Assembly: GCA_035578175.1 (NCBI GenBank)
Contig: JAQMRL010000001.1
Location: forward strand, 185,019,283 to 185,083,282
Reading direction: 5' to 3'
DNA length: 64,000 nt
Source of the DNA: Catonia carolina
Taxonomy: Eukaryota > Arthropoda > Insecta > Hemiptera > Achilidae
Shown here: piece after piece, positions 11,895-22,892 of the stretch
How the letters are laid out: each line of letters starts with the position of its first letter
Numbering within the stretch: position 1 is the stretch's first letter
The notes under the pieces: generated by a model
What the model saw: the letters and a program-made list of their open reading frames with translations, nothing else
The model's database searches: none
What the model was told of the DNA's origin: nothing
Program-made: the position numbers and the translations under genes

Positions 11895-12490
11895 CTTATC
11901 CGTATAATTACCAAGCAAGTTAATTAAGTCCAAAAATTTTGTTTCTATATAATAATTATTTCAACTTCCACTACTTTTAGTCCAGTACACCCACAGACGG
12001 AATGAGCTTTTGGCACGGTAAACACCTAAGGACTTTCTTTAAAAATGTTATAGGCGTTCAACATTAGGTGTTTATAATAAAGTTAGTTTGAGGTTTCATT
12101 TATGGTGGGGTTTTTTGTTAAAACATAATTTGAATGAGGATCAAGACAATTCCTTGAATTTACGAGCCCGGCAGCTCGTAAACGTTGAAGGCCTAGCAAA
12201 GGCGCAGAAGAAACGGATAAATCTCGATACACATTCTGAAGGCTTCCAAAGGCTTATTCAGAACAGGCGGGCGTCGTTCAGCCCGGCAGCTCGTAAACGT
12301 TGAAGGCCTAGCAAAGGCGCAGAAGAAACGGATAAATCTCGATACACATTCTGAAGGCTTCCAAAGGCTTATTCAGAACAGGCGGGCGTCGTTCAGCCCG
12401 GCAGCTCGTAAACGTTGAAACAATCAAAATAATGAAACAATATTTATATAACATAAACTTTATCGAGAATCAATTTAAATTAATATTTTT
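11895..12490 (+). repeat. Dispersed repeat pair, copy A (carries the 115-bp array)
   Basis: This segment is paralogous to 15520-15990. Shared blocks in order are TTATCCGTATAATTACCAAG, ACTACTTTTAGTCCAGTA, GGTAAACACCTA, TTAGGTGTTTAT, TTAAAACATAATTT and GACAATT...AATTTAC. Copy A contains a GC-rich tandem array at the point where copy B runs straight on. The identity of the underlying element is unknown. Confidence 0.65.
12166..12419. repeat. 115-bp perfect tandem repeat, 2.2 units
   Basis: The unit starts GCCCGGCAGCTCGTAAACGT at 12166, 12281 and 12396, giving a period of exactly 115 bp. The two full units appear identical base for base, and a third is cut after about 24 bp. The array is far GC-richer than its surroundings. 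The first unit is preceded by TTACGAG, so TACGAG and CTCGTA form a 6-bp stem around CCCGGCAG. Perfect identity between units suggests recent amplification or a homogenised satellite. No known satellite or RNA could be recognised. Confidence 0.85.
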
Positions 12491-14336
12491 TGAAAGCTTA
12501 GAAACATAGCAAACTAGTTATTAAATGACTTTTTAATTATACTAATCTGAAGGAATTTGGAATTAAACAGTAATGCGCCGAACCAAACACTTGACACTGC
12601 AACTTTAGGAACATTAGAACAAAATTTTGACCTAGGTTTATCTCTTACGGGCATATATTATTTCGTTTTGACATTTCGTTGCATAAAAACTCTCATGGAT
12701 GGCGAATATTGTTTACAAATAAAAAAATAGAAACGTTTTCATTGTCATATTAATGATTTTAGTACATTCTTTTACAAGTTTTGGGGAAAAGAAATTAAAG
12801 ATTTTCCTACTATACAGAATGTAAAAGACAAGACTGAACACTGAACAGACATTCACTTAGGGGGCAAGGAAAGAGTTAAGTAATCTAAACCAGTAAGCTC
12901 CTTGTTGTACAAATTTGCTAAAATAGGATAAGTTTAAAAATACCTTTTCGCTGAATTCCGTATTCCGTACAGGATTGCTCAAAAGAGCATGACCCTATCC
13001 TAAGGAATCCTGAAACTTCCTTTTGGCAACTCAAGAAGTTTCACAGAGGATAGAATTTCCCCACAGTCATTTCGAAATGTTACATGGAATTCACTCAAAA
13101 TGTTAAAGAAGAGTTATAAATAACTTTCAATTTCATGCTCTATACTTCCTCATCTAATTTAATGTAATTTTCTTTACTTTTGTTAGTGTTTCTGCTTATT
13201 CTATTTTTCTTCTTCGATACTCAGTCAAACAGCTGAATTAAGTATTTAAAAAAAGGTGAGATAGAAGTATGAGTAACACTAATGAGATGAAAGATCACTC
13301 TATTTAAAAACTATGGGGTCTTTAAATCCTTTTCAAAGTTTATAAACTACTTTTGAAAGAACTTCGAAAAAACTTTTTATGGTGTAATTTTTTGTCTTCA
13401 AAATTATATTTTCAATAATAGTTGTCTTAAAGTTACACGTTGAATTACAAAAATGACCTTCAAATGCCTGTAAACTGACTTTAAATCAAGAAATAAATAT
13501 TGCCTTCGTTGCCCTTCAAAATCATTACACTATGTCAATTTTTTTTGTAATGTAGAATAGTTTCAACACATGTGTTTTACTCTGACTGCAGATAAATAGT
13601 GGTTTATTTAAGTGTCAACTATAAAACCTACAAAAGCGGAAAAGCTGATGACTTTTTTTACGGGCAGAAGCACGGAACGGATTTTTTCAACGGTTGTATT
13701 CGCCCGAGAGATTGTAAAATTCATAAATAACACAAACATTTTATAAAGTGATTCAATAGCTTAATATAGTTTACATTTATTTAGTGGGTAACAGACTGGA
13801 ATATGATACGGATTCAGGATTTTTATGTTATCAACCTACGAGTGTTTCAGTTCGGGAAGAAAACTTTTATATGAAAGAAATCATTTATTTCCAACTTTAA
13901 TTACCCTTAGCTTTATTGTAAAATAAATTAAAAAACAAACCGCTCTATTTTCTACCAAATGTAATAGATGAGGGAAGTTTAATTAAAGTCGCTCCAGCTA
14001 TTGTTGAACAGCTAATGTTCAGTATTTTTGAATCGGAGTGAAATACTGTTAATTTTGGAGCTACATACCTAATTCCAAAAATACCGTTGAGGTTGGTTGA
14101 GGAAAATTCAGTTTTAAAATTTCAGTATAATCGGTTCAGTGACTGATGCTTCAGAATGATTAAAAAAAAAGGAAAACAGATGGGCATCATTATACAACAA
14201 TTTTTTGTGGTTTCATGGGATATGAGACATGATAAATCCATGTATCGCAATTTTCTTTTACTCTATACCATAAAAATAAAACAAGAAAATAAAAATGATT
14301 TTCATTTTGGTATTTAGACATTCAATAGTAACCTAC
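12491..14336. other. AT-rich DNA, nothing recognised
   Basis: No coding exon, RNA gene or repeat copy could be recognised in this stretch. Confidence 0.4.
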
Positions 14337-14339
14337 AAT

Positions 14340-14390
14340 GACGGCAATCCTTGGTGCAGTGGTTACAGCGTTAGACTGCGCAGCACACAT
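14340..14390 (+). repeat. tRNA-like 5' half (SINE fragment)
   Basis: The sequence CTTGGTGCAGTGGTTACAGCG (about 14350-14370) followed by TTAGACTGCGCAGCAC resembles the D-arm and anticodon-arm part of a tRNA-derived SINE. No B box follows, so this is a truncated copy and not a tRNA gene. Confidence 0.35.
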
Positions 14391-14639
14391 CTTCTTTATG
14401 TGTCTTGTTTTCTGAGAACGTTGGTTATCATCAAGATCACTTGAGTTTTGTCGACTGCTTGACAATAAAGGCCAATCGAACTTACACCATACCAGTCCCG
14501 CAGATTTCTCGACCAAGAATTCTAGGTCTACAGCACTCTAAATGTTCTCGATCCTCTAACTTTCCCTGCATAACATTATCTGCAATAATACACAACTTCC
14601 ATCATTTTATTTAACTTCTCTGAGACTTCAATCAATATT

Positions 14640-15105
14640 CCTTTTTATATCCGTCCATGACATTCGAAGAAACCGCCTAAAACAGTACGAGCGTCCGAGA
14701 TTCCTATTGCACAAAATTCTTCTCATCCTTCTAAATGCAATACGGAATCTAATCTCAGCCGTGTTTCCGCAATCTTTGTTTAGTCAGCATTCCAAAACTT
14801 GAAGTTGACTACTACTTCCAAAACGGTGTCTTGAATTCTAATGCCATCTGTCAGACCTAGTAGGTTACCTGCCACAAATATCTTGGTTTTATTGATATAT
14901 AAATCGAGATTCTCTTAGCCCCTCTCACAATCAATTGCAACGTCTCAGCAGAGAAAGCCAGTACAGTGTCATCTGTATATCTCAGGTTATAGTTCACCTC
15001 TACATTAAAACACAATGCCTCTTTCACGTCTGCAAGAATTTCCTTAACTGCTGCAAATTGCAAAGTGGAAAATCCTGGGTTTGACATCTCTGGGATTATT
15101 ACACG
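14640..15105 (-). pseudogene. LINE reverse transcriptase fragment
   Basis: Read on the minus strand from about 15105, the segment encodes NPGFSTLQFAAVKEILADVK, then NLRYTDDTVLAFSAETLQ. The second block matches the (Y/F)xDD catalytic motif region of non-LTR reverse transcriptases (consensus LRYADDTVL). The first motif residue after Y is T. Coding continues with frame changes and stops to about 14640, with LRLDSVLHLEG-like residues typical of the thumb region. Only a piece of the roughly 1000-residue ORF2 remains. The exact LINE clade is not certain; it may be the same family as the fragments at 21309 and 35815. Confidence 0.65.
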
Positions 15106-15183
15106 CTAAAATCCACCGAATCTGTGCCGAAACCTATAGTATTCGCTAATTACCGAAGCCATTGATGCAAATCCTACTTTTTA

Positions 15184-15388
15184 ACTGACATGTGGATCCA
15201 CCATTACCAGAGTACACAAAATTGAAACTAAACTTTTTTAAAATTTACAGAAGATGTTCCATTTTTAGTAATTTGCACTTTTTTATACAAATAACTGAAT
15301 TATCTTCTAAATTTTAATAATTTTTTTAAAATGTTTAGTTTCAATTTTGTGTACTCTGATTATTGTGGATCTACCGAAACATGTCAGT
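15184..15388. mobile_element. Fold-back element / MITE, about 205 bp
   Basis: ACTGACATG at 15184-15192 is matched by CATGTCAGT at 15380-15388. Further inside, AGAGTACACAAAATTGAAAC on the left (about 15210-15229) is matched by its reverse complement near 15332-15351. The arms extend for about 70-80 bp around an AT-rich loop. There is no coding capacity. It is probably a short non-autonomous DNA transposon, class unknown. Confidence 0.6.
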
Positions 15389-15519
15389 AGGATTATATAA
15401 AAAAATTTAAAAACGAGTAAAATAGTAGCTGTAACAGGCAGTGAAAAATTTAATATTTTTACAATAGGATAGAATATTAAGCTGCATTATAAAGATTTAC
15501 TTACAAATAAAACTATATA

Positions 15520-15990
15520 ACTACGATAATTTATCCGTATAATTACCAAGAAAAATAATATTTTAATCATAGTAATTTTCTTTCAATTGCTTTACTTCTG
15601 TATATTTTTCCTTTAACTTTTATGGCATTTAGATAACATATTTGGCTTGCAGAATATTGCCAATTTAATATTTCAGATCATACGGCAACAATATATTTTG
15701 CTTAATGAAAGAAATTCGAAAATGACGTTACTTTTACTACTTTTAGTCCAGTAGGTCCACTGACGGATTAAGCTTTTGGCAAACGGTAAACACCTACGGA
15801 CTTTTTTTGACAGTATTATAGACGTTTAGCTTTAGGTGTTTATGATGTAGTAAACTCGAGGTGTGATTTATGGTGACTACTTTATTAAAACATAATTTTC
15901 ACGAGAATCATGACAATTTTAAAAATTTACAATGATGTAGTAATATTTGCATAACAAAAACCTTTATCAAGAGTGAATATTAATTTCATT
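15520..15990 (+). repeat. Dispersed repeat pair, copy B (no array)
   Basis: This is the paralogue of 11895-12490. At the position where copy A has the 115-bp array, copy B reads AAAATTTACAATGATGTAGTAATATTTGC without interruption, so it serves as an empty-site comparison. Copy B has extra sequence between the TTATCCGTATAATTACCAAG and CTTTTAGTCCAGTA blocks. Confidence 0.65.
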
Positions 15991-15999
15991 TGTTTTGTT

Positions 16000-18900
16000 G
16001 ATTTGAAAGAAACGTTTTTTATTATATTACCTCTAAATTGTCCAAAGCATTTAGCCTCAAGAAACTTTTTCAACAATAGCTGACAGAACCATGTAGTTAA
16101 CCATTTTTTGGAAACATATAATTGAAAGATATAGAATATATCATGATAGAAATAACATAATGTAAATACATAATATACTTTTAGTTAAAAGCACAACATA
16201 TCAACACTAACAAATTTACACGTTTCACTGGTGAAAATACAACTCTAAACAAACACGGTAAAATCGAATAAACATTCTTAGAAAACAGAGATGTCGTGGG
16301 AGTAATGGAGTGAAGAATTTAACCCAAGAAAAAACTCAATACATAGAAAGAATATTGAGTGCAGTAAACGGCTCTTGATGAAAACCTTTTAAACGTCTCT
16401 ATCAACAATTTACGAGATATTATCCCGAAATTACGACTCTCCTATTCTACTTAATTTAAGGAATAAGTAGAACGAAAATTAAAGTGACTATTGTTTTAAG
16501 AGAAAAGATTTCTTAACAAAAATTTTCGTCCTAAAAATGTAAAGGTTAAATCAATAGTTATTTATTTTTATAAATTCTGAAAAGCGCTATAATTTTCTCA
16601 CGAATCTTCACCAATTATAGTAATTTACACCTTTGTTGTTACTTCAATTACTATTTAAGATTATGAAAAGGTGTTCTTACAGAAAAAAAATCATTAATAT
16701 TTACAAAGATTTTATCTTTTAACTCAAGTTTGGTACCTGTTTGTTTAAAGCAGAAATATAAAAAATAGTAAATTTAATGATAATGTAGGGTTGTCGTTTA
16801 TATTTGAAATAATTTTTAATATTATTTAACGCAAATATGGCCTTATACCGTAAATATTTTTTTAAAAAAACTAATCTCTCGTTGACGCTTAGCAATCATA
16901 AATTCAAGTCCCAGCATTTCCTTTTCCTAATAAATTAACAGGTTAGCAACAATAAAAATAATTAAGGAAGAAATATTTAAATATAAAAAAGTCTTAAAAT
17001 ATTTTTTAACTGCAATAGATGACAACAAAAGTCCATTCTAAATAAATAAAAAAATTAAAAATTTTGTCACATAAATAACTTATGATTTTGACATTTTTTA
17101 TGATCTTATAATTTTGATATCGATATTAAATCATTTCAGCTACAATACAATACATAGTTACAATACATAGTTACATAAATTTACAATTTGTTAACTATAA
17201 ATAAATAATATAAAACATCAGAATACGGTTAAAAATAGTAAGAACACTATTTGCTAATAACAAAAACTACAGGTAGACTATTAGAAATCTTCCGTGATTT
17301 TACAACACCGGCGGCCAACTTTAGGAATATCATAATTTACACCGAAAAATATTTTTCGCTAATTTGTATTACTTTTCATTCTTAATGTTGTACTTTTACA
17401 AATATATTTTGATGTGTAAATTATGGTATTGTAACATCTAAGCCTAGGTTCGCTTGAATATGGATATAATGAACAATAAACAGACTTTCTTGAAACTTAT
17501 AACAATTATTTGTTGTCTCAATTAATTATATTTAAGTAAGCCTACTAACAATACAATTAGATTACTTCAATTAAATTAATTCCAAAACTTAACCTTAAAC
17601 TGAACTTGACAATAAGTAAGATAATGCCACCTAACAAATCAAAACTAATCTGTTCATAACCACCCGTACGTAACGCACTATTAACGTAATTTAGAACCGG
17701 TCACGAAACGATATTTCTGAACGGCGGACAACATAGTTCCATTCACAGTCAAATTACTGACTAACTCACTACAAAGGCGCTTACTGTTTTTATACCTGCG
17801 ATCTGATAGTTAATCAAGACCTTTCGAACACTTTCTCAATTTTACTGGAATATTTTACAAGGAATTAAAATAAAAACAAACGTTTCTGTTACTTTCGATT
17901 TCCGAGAACCCCTATTCAAAACATTTAATTTATTCCAATTTATTATTTTTGTTTAATACACTCCACTTAAACACGGTTACTCACAATAAACAATTTATGG
18001 TTCCACCAGCCATCTCTAGAACATCCCTGTACAAAGTTACAATATTGTAAATTAGCCTGATAATTTGGAAAGCCACGAAGTACAACCTGCATTTTTCGGT
18101 AAGTGTTCTTACTATTTTTGAAAGTATTCTGGTAGTTTATTATTTATTTACTTATTATTAATAAATTAAAAATCGTATGGGTATAATCTTACGAGTTTGT
18201 TCGTAAGCTACCATATTTGATAAATTATGTATTTATTTTTGATATTGTACATAATACTCATTTGTTGAACGAAATCACCACAGCTATTTAAATTGAAACT
18301 ACTCTTAGTCAAGTTATACAATACAGTTTATTAGATTTTAATCAACGATGTATAACTTGACTGGTAAAGGAGTGGACAGATTTCGATCCAGTTTGAATGG
18401 AAAGACAAAAATGTCAGCCGAAAAGGATAAGATATTTATTTATAAAAGTGGTACAGTTTTTTTATATTTTACTTAATTTTGTTAAACATTTTCCTGTGTA
18501 TGTTTAGAATTATGTTACATAGACCAAACAACGGTAAATAGAAGAGATTTACCGTGTACAAACCACGAAATAGATATTAAATGACTCTCACCTGATTAAA
18601 AAAATCAATAGTTCCTTTAAAATATCCATCTTCAGTTGTAGACTAATATAAATATATTAATTATGTTGAGTGCATATCAATTAAAACTTGTATGTTAAAG
18701 GGTTTGATTTTGATGAAAACTATTTCATTGACGAAGGAAATTAGTTCCTTCAAGAATTTTTGCAAAGATACCTCCATATAATGAACCCAGAAAATAAAAT
18801 AAATATGCTAATTTAAAAAAAATATTAAAGTTATTGTTGAGACTTAAGTTCATTTGAAATTTTGCATCGAAGATAAAAATGTAGCATTCATTTAGGAGCT

Positions 18901-19135
18901 ACTGGGAATACATCAAGGGGTTAGTTGAGAGATTCTTATTTTTCAAGTTTTACCTATTCAAATTAGTTTGTACTGCAGAACTAATACAAAAAAATTTCTG
19001 CGCTACACGCACTAGCGTGCCCACATTCAGAGAGACAGAAGATAACTTTCCAGGAATCGTCTTCTGGCTTCTTGAGATAGAAAAACGTTAAGATTTGAAA
19101 TTCAGTTATCGGATTTCTTTAAAGATTGTAATATT
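16000..19135. other. AT-rich DNA, nothing recognised
   Basis: No gene or repeat copy recognised across about 3 kb. Base composition is uniformly AT-rich, and no exon-like segment with splice sites could be supported. Confidence 0.4.
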
Positions 19136-19140
19136 CTGCT

Positions 19141-19445
19141 TTTCCTCCCCTTATCACCCTATCCGCAACTCTATCTCTCTTCCTCTCTCATTTTATAATC
19201 CTCTCTTTTGCTACTTCACTCCCTCATCTTTCCTCCTCTCCCACTAGGTCTCTCTTTCACCCTTCTCGTTTTATTTCTCTCTTCCTCATGCCTCTCTCCA
19301 TCCTCTTTCTACCACTCCCTCCCTCATCGCACTCTCCTCTCTCTCTCTCTCTCATACTCTCTCATCCCCTTTCCGCTCTCTTTCTCCTTCTCTTTCTCTT
19401 CCTCCCTTTCTATACATATCTATTTTTATTTCTATATCTCTCTAT
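19141..19445 (+). repeat. C/T-rich pyrimidine tract, about 300 bp
   Basis: The plus strand is almost pure C and T across this block, with TCTCTC runs and a perfect (CT)n run near 19338-19353. The open frame through it (19208-19447) is a composition artefact of Leu/Ser/Phe codons. Confidence 0.85.
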
Positions 19446-19449
19446 GATC

Positions 19450-20859
19450 TAGCGTATATTATATTTACCCTACTGTGAGTCTATTTCAGCCCTCCCTTAT
19501 ATGAACTTACCCCTATTCGCCATAAATGACACTAAATACTGTACACCCAATAAAAAGTTTAACCAAATATTTATCCACAGTACAATACAGTAATCAGTTA
19601 GTTATTTTCATTACTTACGACGTAAATGTTACATTGTGAGTTGTTTACAAATAAATTAGACAGAACTATAAATCCTTTATTATTTATCACTATTTTATTG
19701 TCTTTAAAATAAATCATTCTACATTCAAACGTTAATAAAATCGTTTTGTTAGTTACAAAGTTTATTCTTGATACGCTATAAATTTTATTTCAAAAACTTA
19801 ACATAACAAAATACCACATTGTAATTCTTCTCTTGTGAAATCAGTGATCCAATAAGAGTTTATTTTTACATACATTAACTCAAAATTATATTAGTAATCT
19901 GTTACAAGATTCACTCGAGCAGATTTTATTTTATCCAAGGCCGTTGAATAGGGCCCTTATTAAATGGCCCAGATTTTATCCAAAAAAAAAACCACGGTAC
20001 AGGTTGTTCAACCAAATACGACACTGATGTGTTACAAAAATGTATTGGTAAAAATATCGGATGCGGTAACAACACCTTCTTAATAATAACACGAATGCGA
20101 AAGTGACGTTGGTTTCTACCAGATTTCAGTACGAAAAAATAATTTTACAATTTCCATTACAGTATGAATTTTTCACTATATCCAGCGTGGATTTATTTTT
20201 TATTTTTAGCAAAATATTTTAATATACTTTGCAAAAGAAATTTTGAGTTACCTAATTACTTTACATAGGAAAATGGTTTCTTTTTAATTTTTTACACTTA
20301 TTTTATTAAATCTACAACTGTGAAGCTCTGCACAACCAGTACAATATATCAGCTTATTATATATCACTTTACCACTTTTGAGGGGAACAAAACTCATTAG
20401 TAGGACCCTTGCGTTTAAATGGCGTGGCAATATTATAAAATTGATGTGTTAAAAATAACGCATTAAATTAGTTAAATAATTTTTATATGTTTAAGAAGAA
20501 TAAAAAAATCTGAAGATTTGTAAAATTTTTCGTAAATCTGCTCCACCTTCTGCGGAGCTAACGAATGTGATTCCCTGGTAAATGTGGGCAGTTCAGACGC
20601 GAATTAGTGGGTTATTATTGTTTTATAATTGTTACTTTCTCGCTGGTATGTCTGGTGAACTGTTTCAATTATTTGAAAGATGTTAAGATCTGCGTAAAGC
20701 GTATGATTGGAAATATATAAGTGACCGTCAACAATTATTGTCCTCAGCTCAATTACAACCAAAGTACAACAATTACTCGTATAATACAAATACCCTCAAA
20801 TCAAATACCTTCGGGGGAGAACAATTACGTTACGGATATGGCCAGAATTTAATTTTTAT
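19450..20859. other. AT-rich DNA, nothing recognised
   Basis: No gene or repeat copy could be recognised in this stretch. Confidence 0.4.
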
Positions 20860-20872
20860 TATTATTGTAATT

Positions 20873-21268
20873 GTTGTTGTTTAGGTCAACAGCCGAAAGG
20901 CTGGTTTGAACCTCTAGAGGTTTTACTAAGTAAAAACGAGGAGTGAGGTGGTTTACCATTACCTTCCTCACTGAAATGAAAGAGTATGCTTATCAGCATG
21001 CCAGGCTCTCCGAAAAGCACTTACTTTCCACCCTGCAAATGACACCTTCACTTCATTCACCACAGGGTCTGGCTGCATAGTGAAATTCATTACTCTCAGA
21101 GGAGATAACTCTGACTAGTGTCTTTTACACCTCTACCTCTTCTGTTCTTAAATAGTTCAGTCATATAAGTGGCTGACTATGTGATAAGAAACAGAACTAT
21201 TTTTTTTAGCCCTGGACCAAACAGATAGAGTGCAATTAAACTAACACTCCACCTGCCCGTTTTGGGCA
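20873..21268 (-). repeat. Non-tRNA SINE-like family, copy 2, with 13-bp TSD
   Basis: This is an inverted copy of the family at 3256-3652, starting on the minus strand with TGCCCAAAACGGGCAGG at 21268 and ending in a (GTT)n run on the plus strand. It is flanked by a perfect 13-bp direct repeat, TATTATTGTAATT, at 20860-20872 and 21269-21281. This shows insertion by target-primed reverse transcription and fixes both element ends. Confidence 0.85.
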
Positions 21269-21308
21269 TATTATTGTAATTATAGTGTATATTATAAAGC
21301 ACTAGACC

Positions 21309-21700
21309 ATTTACAGTAACCCGAAACGCCAAAGTACCTGACGAGACAGTCTTGCGGAGAATGGGAACAAAAAATGAACTTGTTTACACCATCCAAAAAA
21401 GGAAAATGGAATATCGGGTCACATTATGCGTGGATCAGAATATGGAATGCTTCGCTTGATATTACAAGATAAGGCAAGATTCAGGGGAAGAGAGATGTGG
21501 GAAGAAAAATAATTTCTTGGTTAAAGAAATTTCTTGTTAAAGAATTTCTTGGTCTTTGCGACTGGTTTCGTTGTTCCTCAGCGAAGCTGTTCAGAGCTGT
21601 GATGTCCAAGGTCCGAATACCCGTTAAGATTGCCAAAACTCCAGTCGGAGAGAACACGATAAGAAGAAGAAAAAGAAGAAGAAGATAAAGAAAAAAAGCC
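21309..21700 (+). pseudogene. LINE ORF2 C-terminal fragment
   Basis: The translation gives NAKVPDETVLRRMGTKNELV, then GHIMRGSEYGMLRLILQDKA in another frame, then GRKIISWLKKFL and CSSAKLFRAVMSKVRI in a third. These match the usual non-LTR ORF2 tail pattern (VLRRM, YLGHIMR, GRRRISWLKNL, LFR). The element ends in an AAGAAGAAG-type simple tail at about 21660-21700. At least two frame changes make it non-functional. It is the same type of fragment as the minus-strand piece at 35815-36285. Confidence 0.7.
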
Positions 21701-21791
21701 ATTAATTTCTTTTGAACACATCTTCATCCCTTAGATCCCTCCACCCTATAGGTCTTATAACACTATGAATTTCATATTGGTGTTAATATAA

Positions 21792-22010
21792 TTAATAATC
21801 TCATAATACTATGAATTTAATATATTACTGTAAAATCCTGTGATAAAATTTACGTAAGTTTTTCATTCCACTGTTTTTTACTGCAATATTTATTTGTTTT
21901 TTTTTACTAAAATATAAATATTTTAGTAAAATAATTAAAATGGTCCGCCACGGTTACCCAGTTGGGACTCATTTTGTGTAGAAATATTTACAGAGATTTC
22001 CTCGTAGTAC
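21792..22010 (+). repeat. Repeat T, copy A, left part (split by the Gypsy element)
   Basis: This matches 29091 onward. Shared blocks are TTAATAATCTCATA, TACTGTAAAATCCTGTGAT, CCACTGTTTTTTACTGCAAT, AATGGTCCGCCA and GGGACTCATTTTGTGTAGAA. The copy is cut after ...GTAGTAC at 22010 by the LTR retrotransposon and resumes at 28152. Confidence 0.8.
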
Positions 22011-22529
22011 TGTAATAGATTATGAGACAAGTATATAAACATCATTCCTTACACACAATTACAATAAACACACACGTAAACACATATCCTCTACACAATT
22101 GACACAACTGATATAACCAAGACATGTCAACATTTACATTTGTTACATTTACATCTCAACATAAATACAGATGATTTCCAGCTTCCAGATGTAAGTAAGA
22201 TAAATAAAACAAAAAAAAAAAAAGAAAAAAAGAAAAAAAAAATTCCAAAATTAAAAAAAAAAAGGATTGTTGAAAGTTGAGTCTTTTTTAAATCTTTGAA
22301 AAGGAGAGAAGCATTTACAGTTTTTATAAAAAAAAGACTAAATAATTAATATACAGTTATTTTAATAAGGAAGTTTTCAAGTTAAGATTTTAAAAGTTTT
22401 AATTGTTTTTAAAAGGTTTTAATCAAAATTTTAAAATATACATATATTTTAAAATGAAAGAAAGTTGTTAAACTTATTTATTTGTTTATAAATATCATTT
22501 ACGAACTTCACCACTGGACATCGATAGCA
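22011..22529 (+). repeat. 5' LTR
   Basis: This is a 519-bp LTR starting TGTAATAGATTATGAG and ending CATCGATAGCA. It carries A-rich interrupted runs at about 22211-22242 and an AATAAA at 22203-22208. It differs from the 3' LTR at about three sites: the lengths of two neighbouring A runs, and a G/A difference in ATACAGTTAT near 22356. Confidence 0.95.
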
Positions 22530-22531
22530 AA

Positions 22532-22549
22532 TGGTGCATCGACCGGGAA
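22532..22549 (+). other. Primer-binding site, tRNA-Gly type
   Basis: Two bases after the 5' LTR lies TGGTGCATCGACCGGGAA. Its reverse complement ends GATGCACCA and matches the 3' end of insect tRNA-Gly plus CCA at 17 of 18 positions. The match is made from memory of tRNA-Gly(GCC). The position is as expected for the minus-strand primer. Confidence 0.8.
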
Positions 22550-22892
22550 AGCTAAAAATATAAGGGAAATTTCAACAGGAGAAAGGAAAAACGGAAAACT
22601 GAAAGAAGAAATCTAACAAAAATTATCAGAAATTTAAAAGGAAATCAACAACAGAAATCAAAGACATCATAGAACGTCAGCAGAAACAGACTTCAACATA
22701 AAACTTCCGAACACAATATTATCATCGTAAACGCATATCTTTCACTAATCTTTCAACAATCCTCCAACTTCAAATCAATTTCAATTTCGGCCAAAAAGAC
22801 AACGTCCTTACATCTGGAAAAAGGTATACATCAGTTATCTGGTAAGTCGTCTTACACACATTTGTCAAACACACAATTACAGAATATAAATT

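Noticed and set aside
12088..12303. 71-codon gene over the tandem array
   Set aside because: The frame exists only because a 115-bp unit without stops in this frame was inserted. It starts in AT-rich repeat DNA and has no domain.
19208..19447. Signal-peptide-like Leu/Ser/Phe protein
   Set aside because: This is a composition artefact of the C/T-rich tract.
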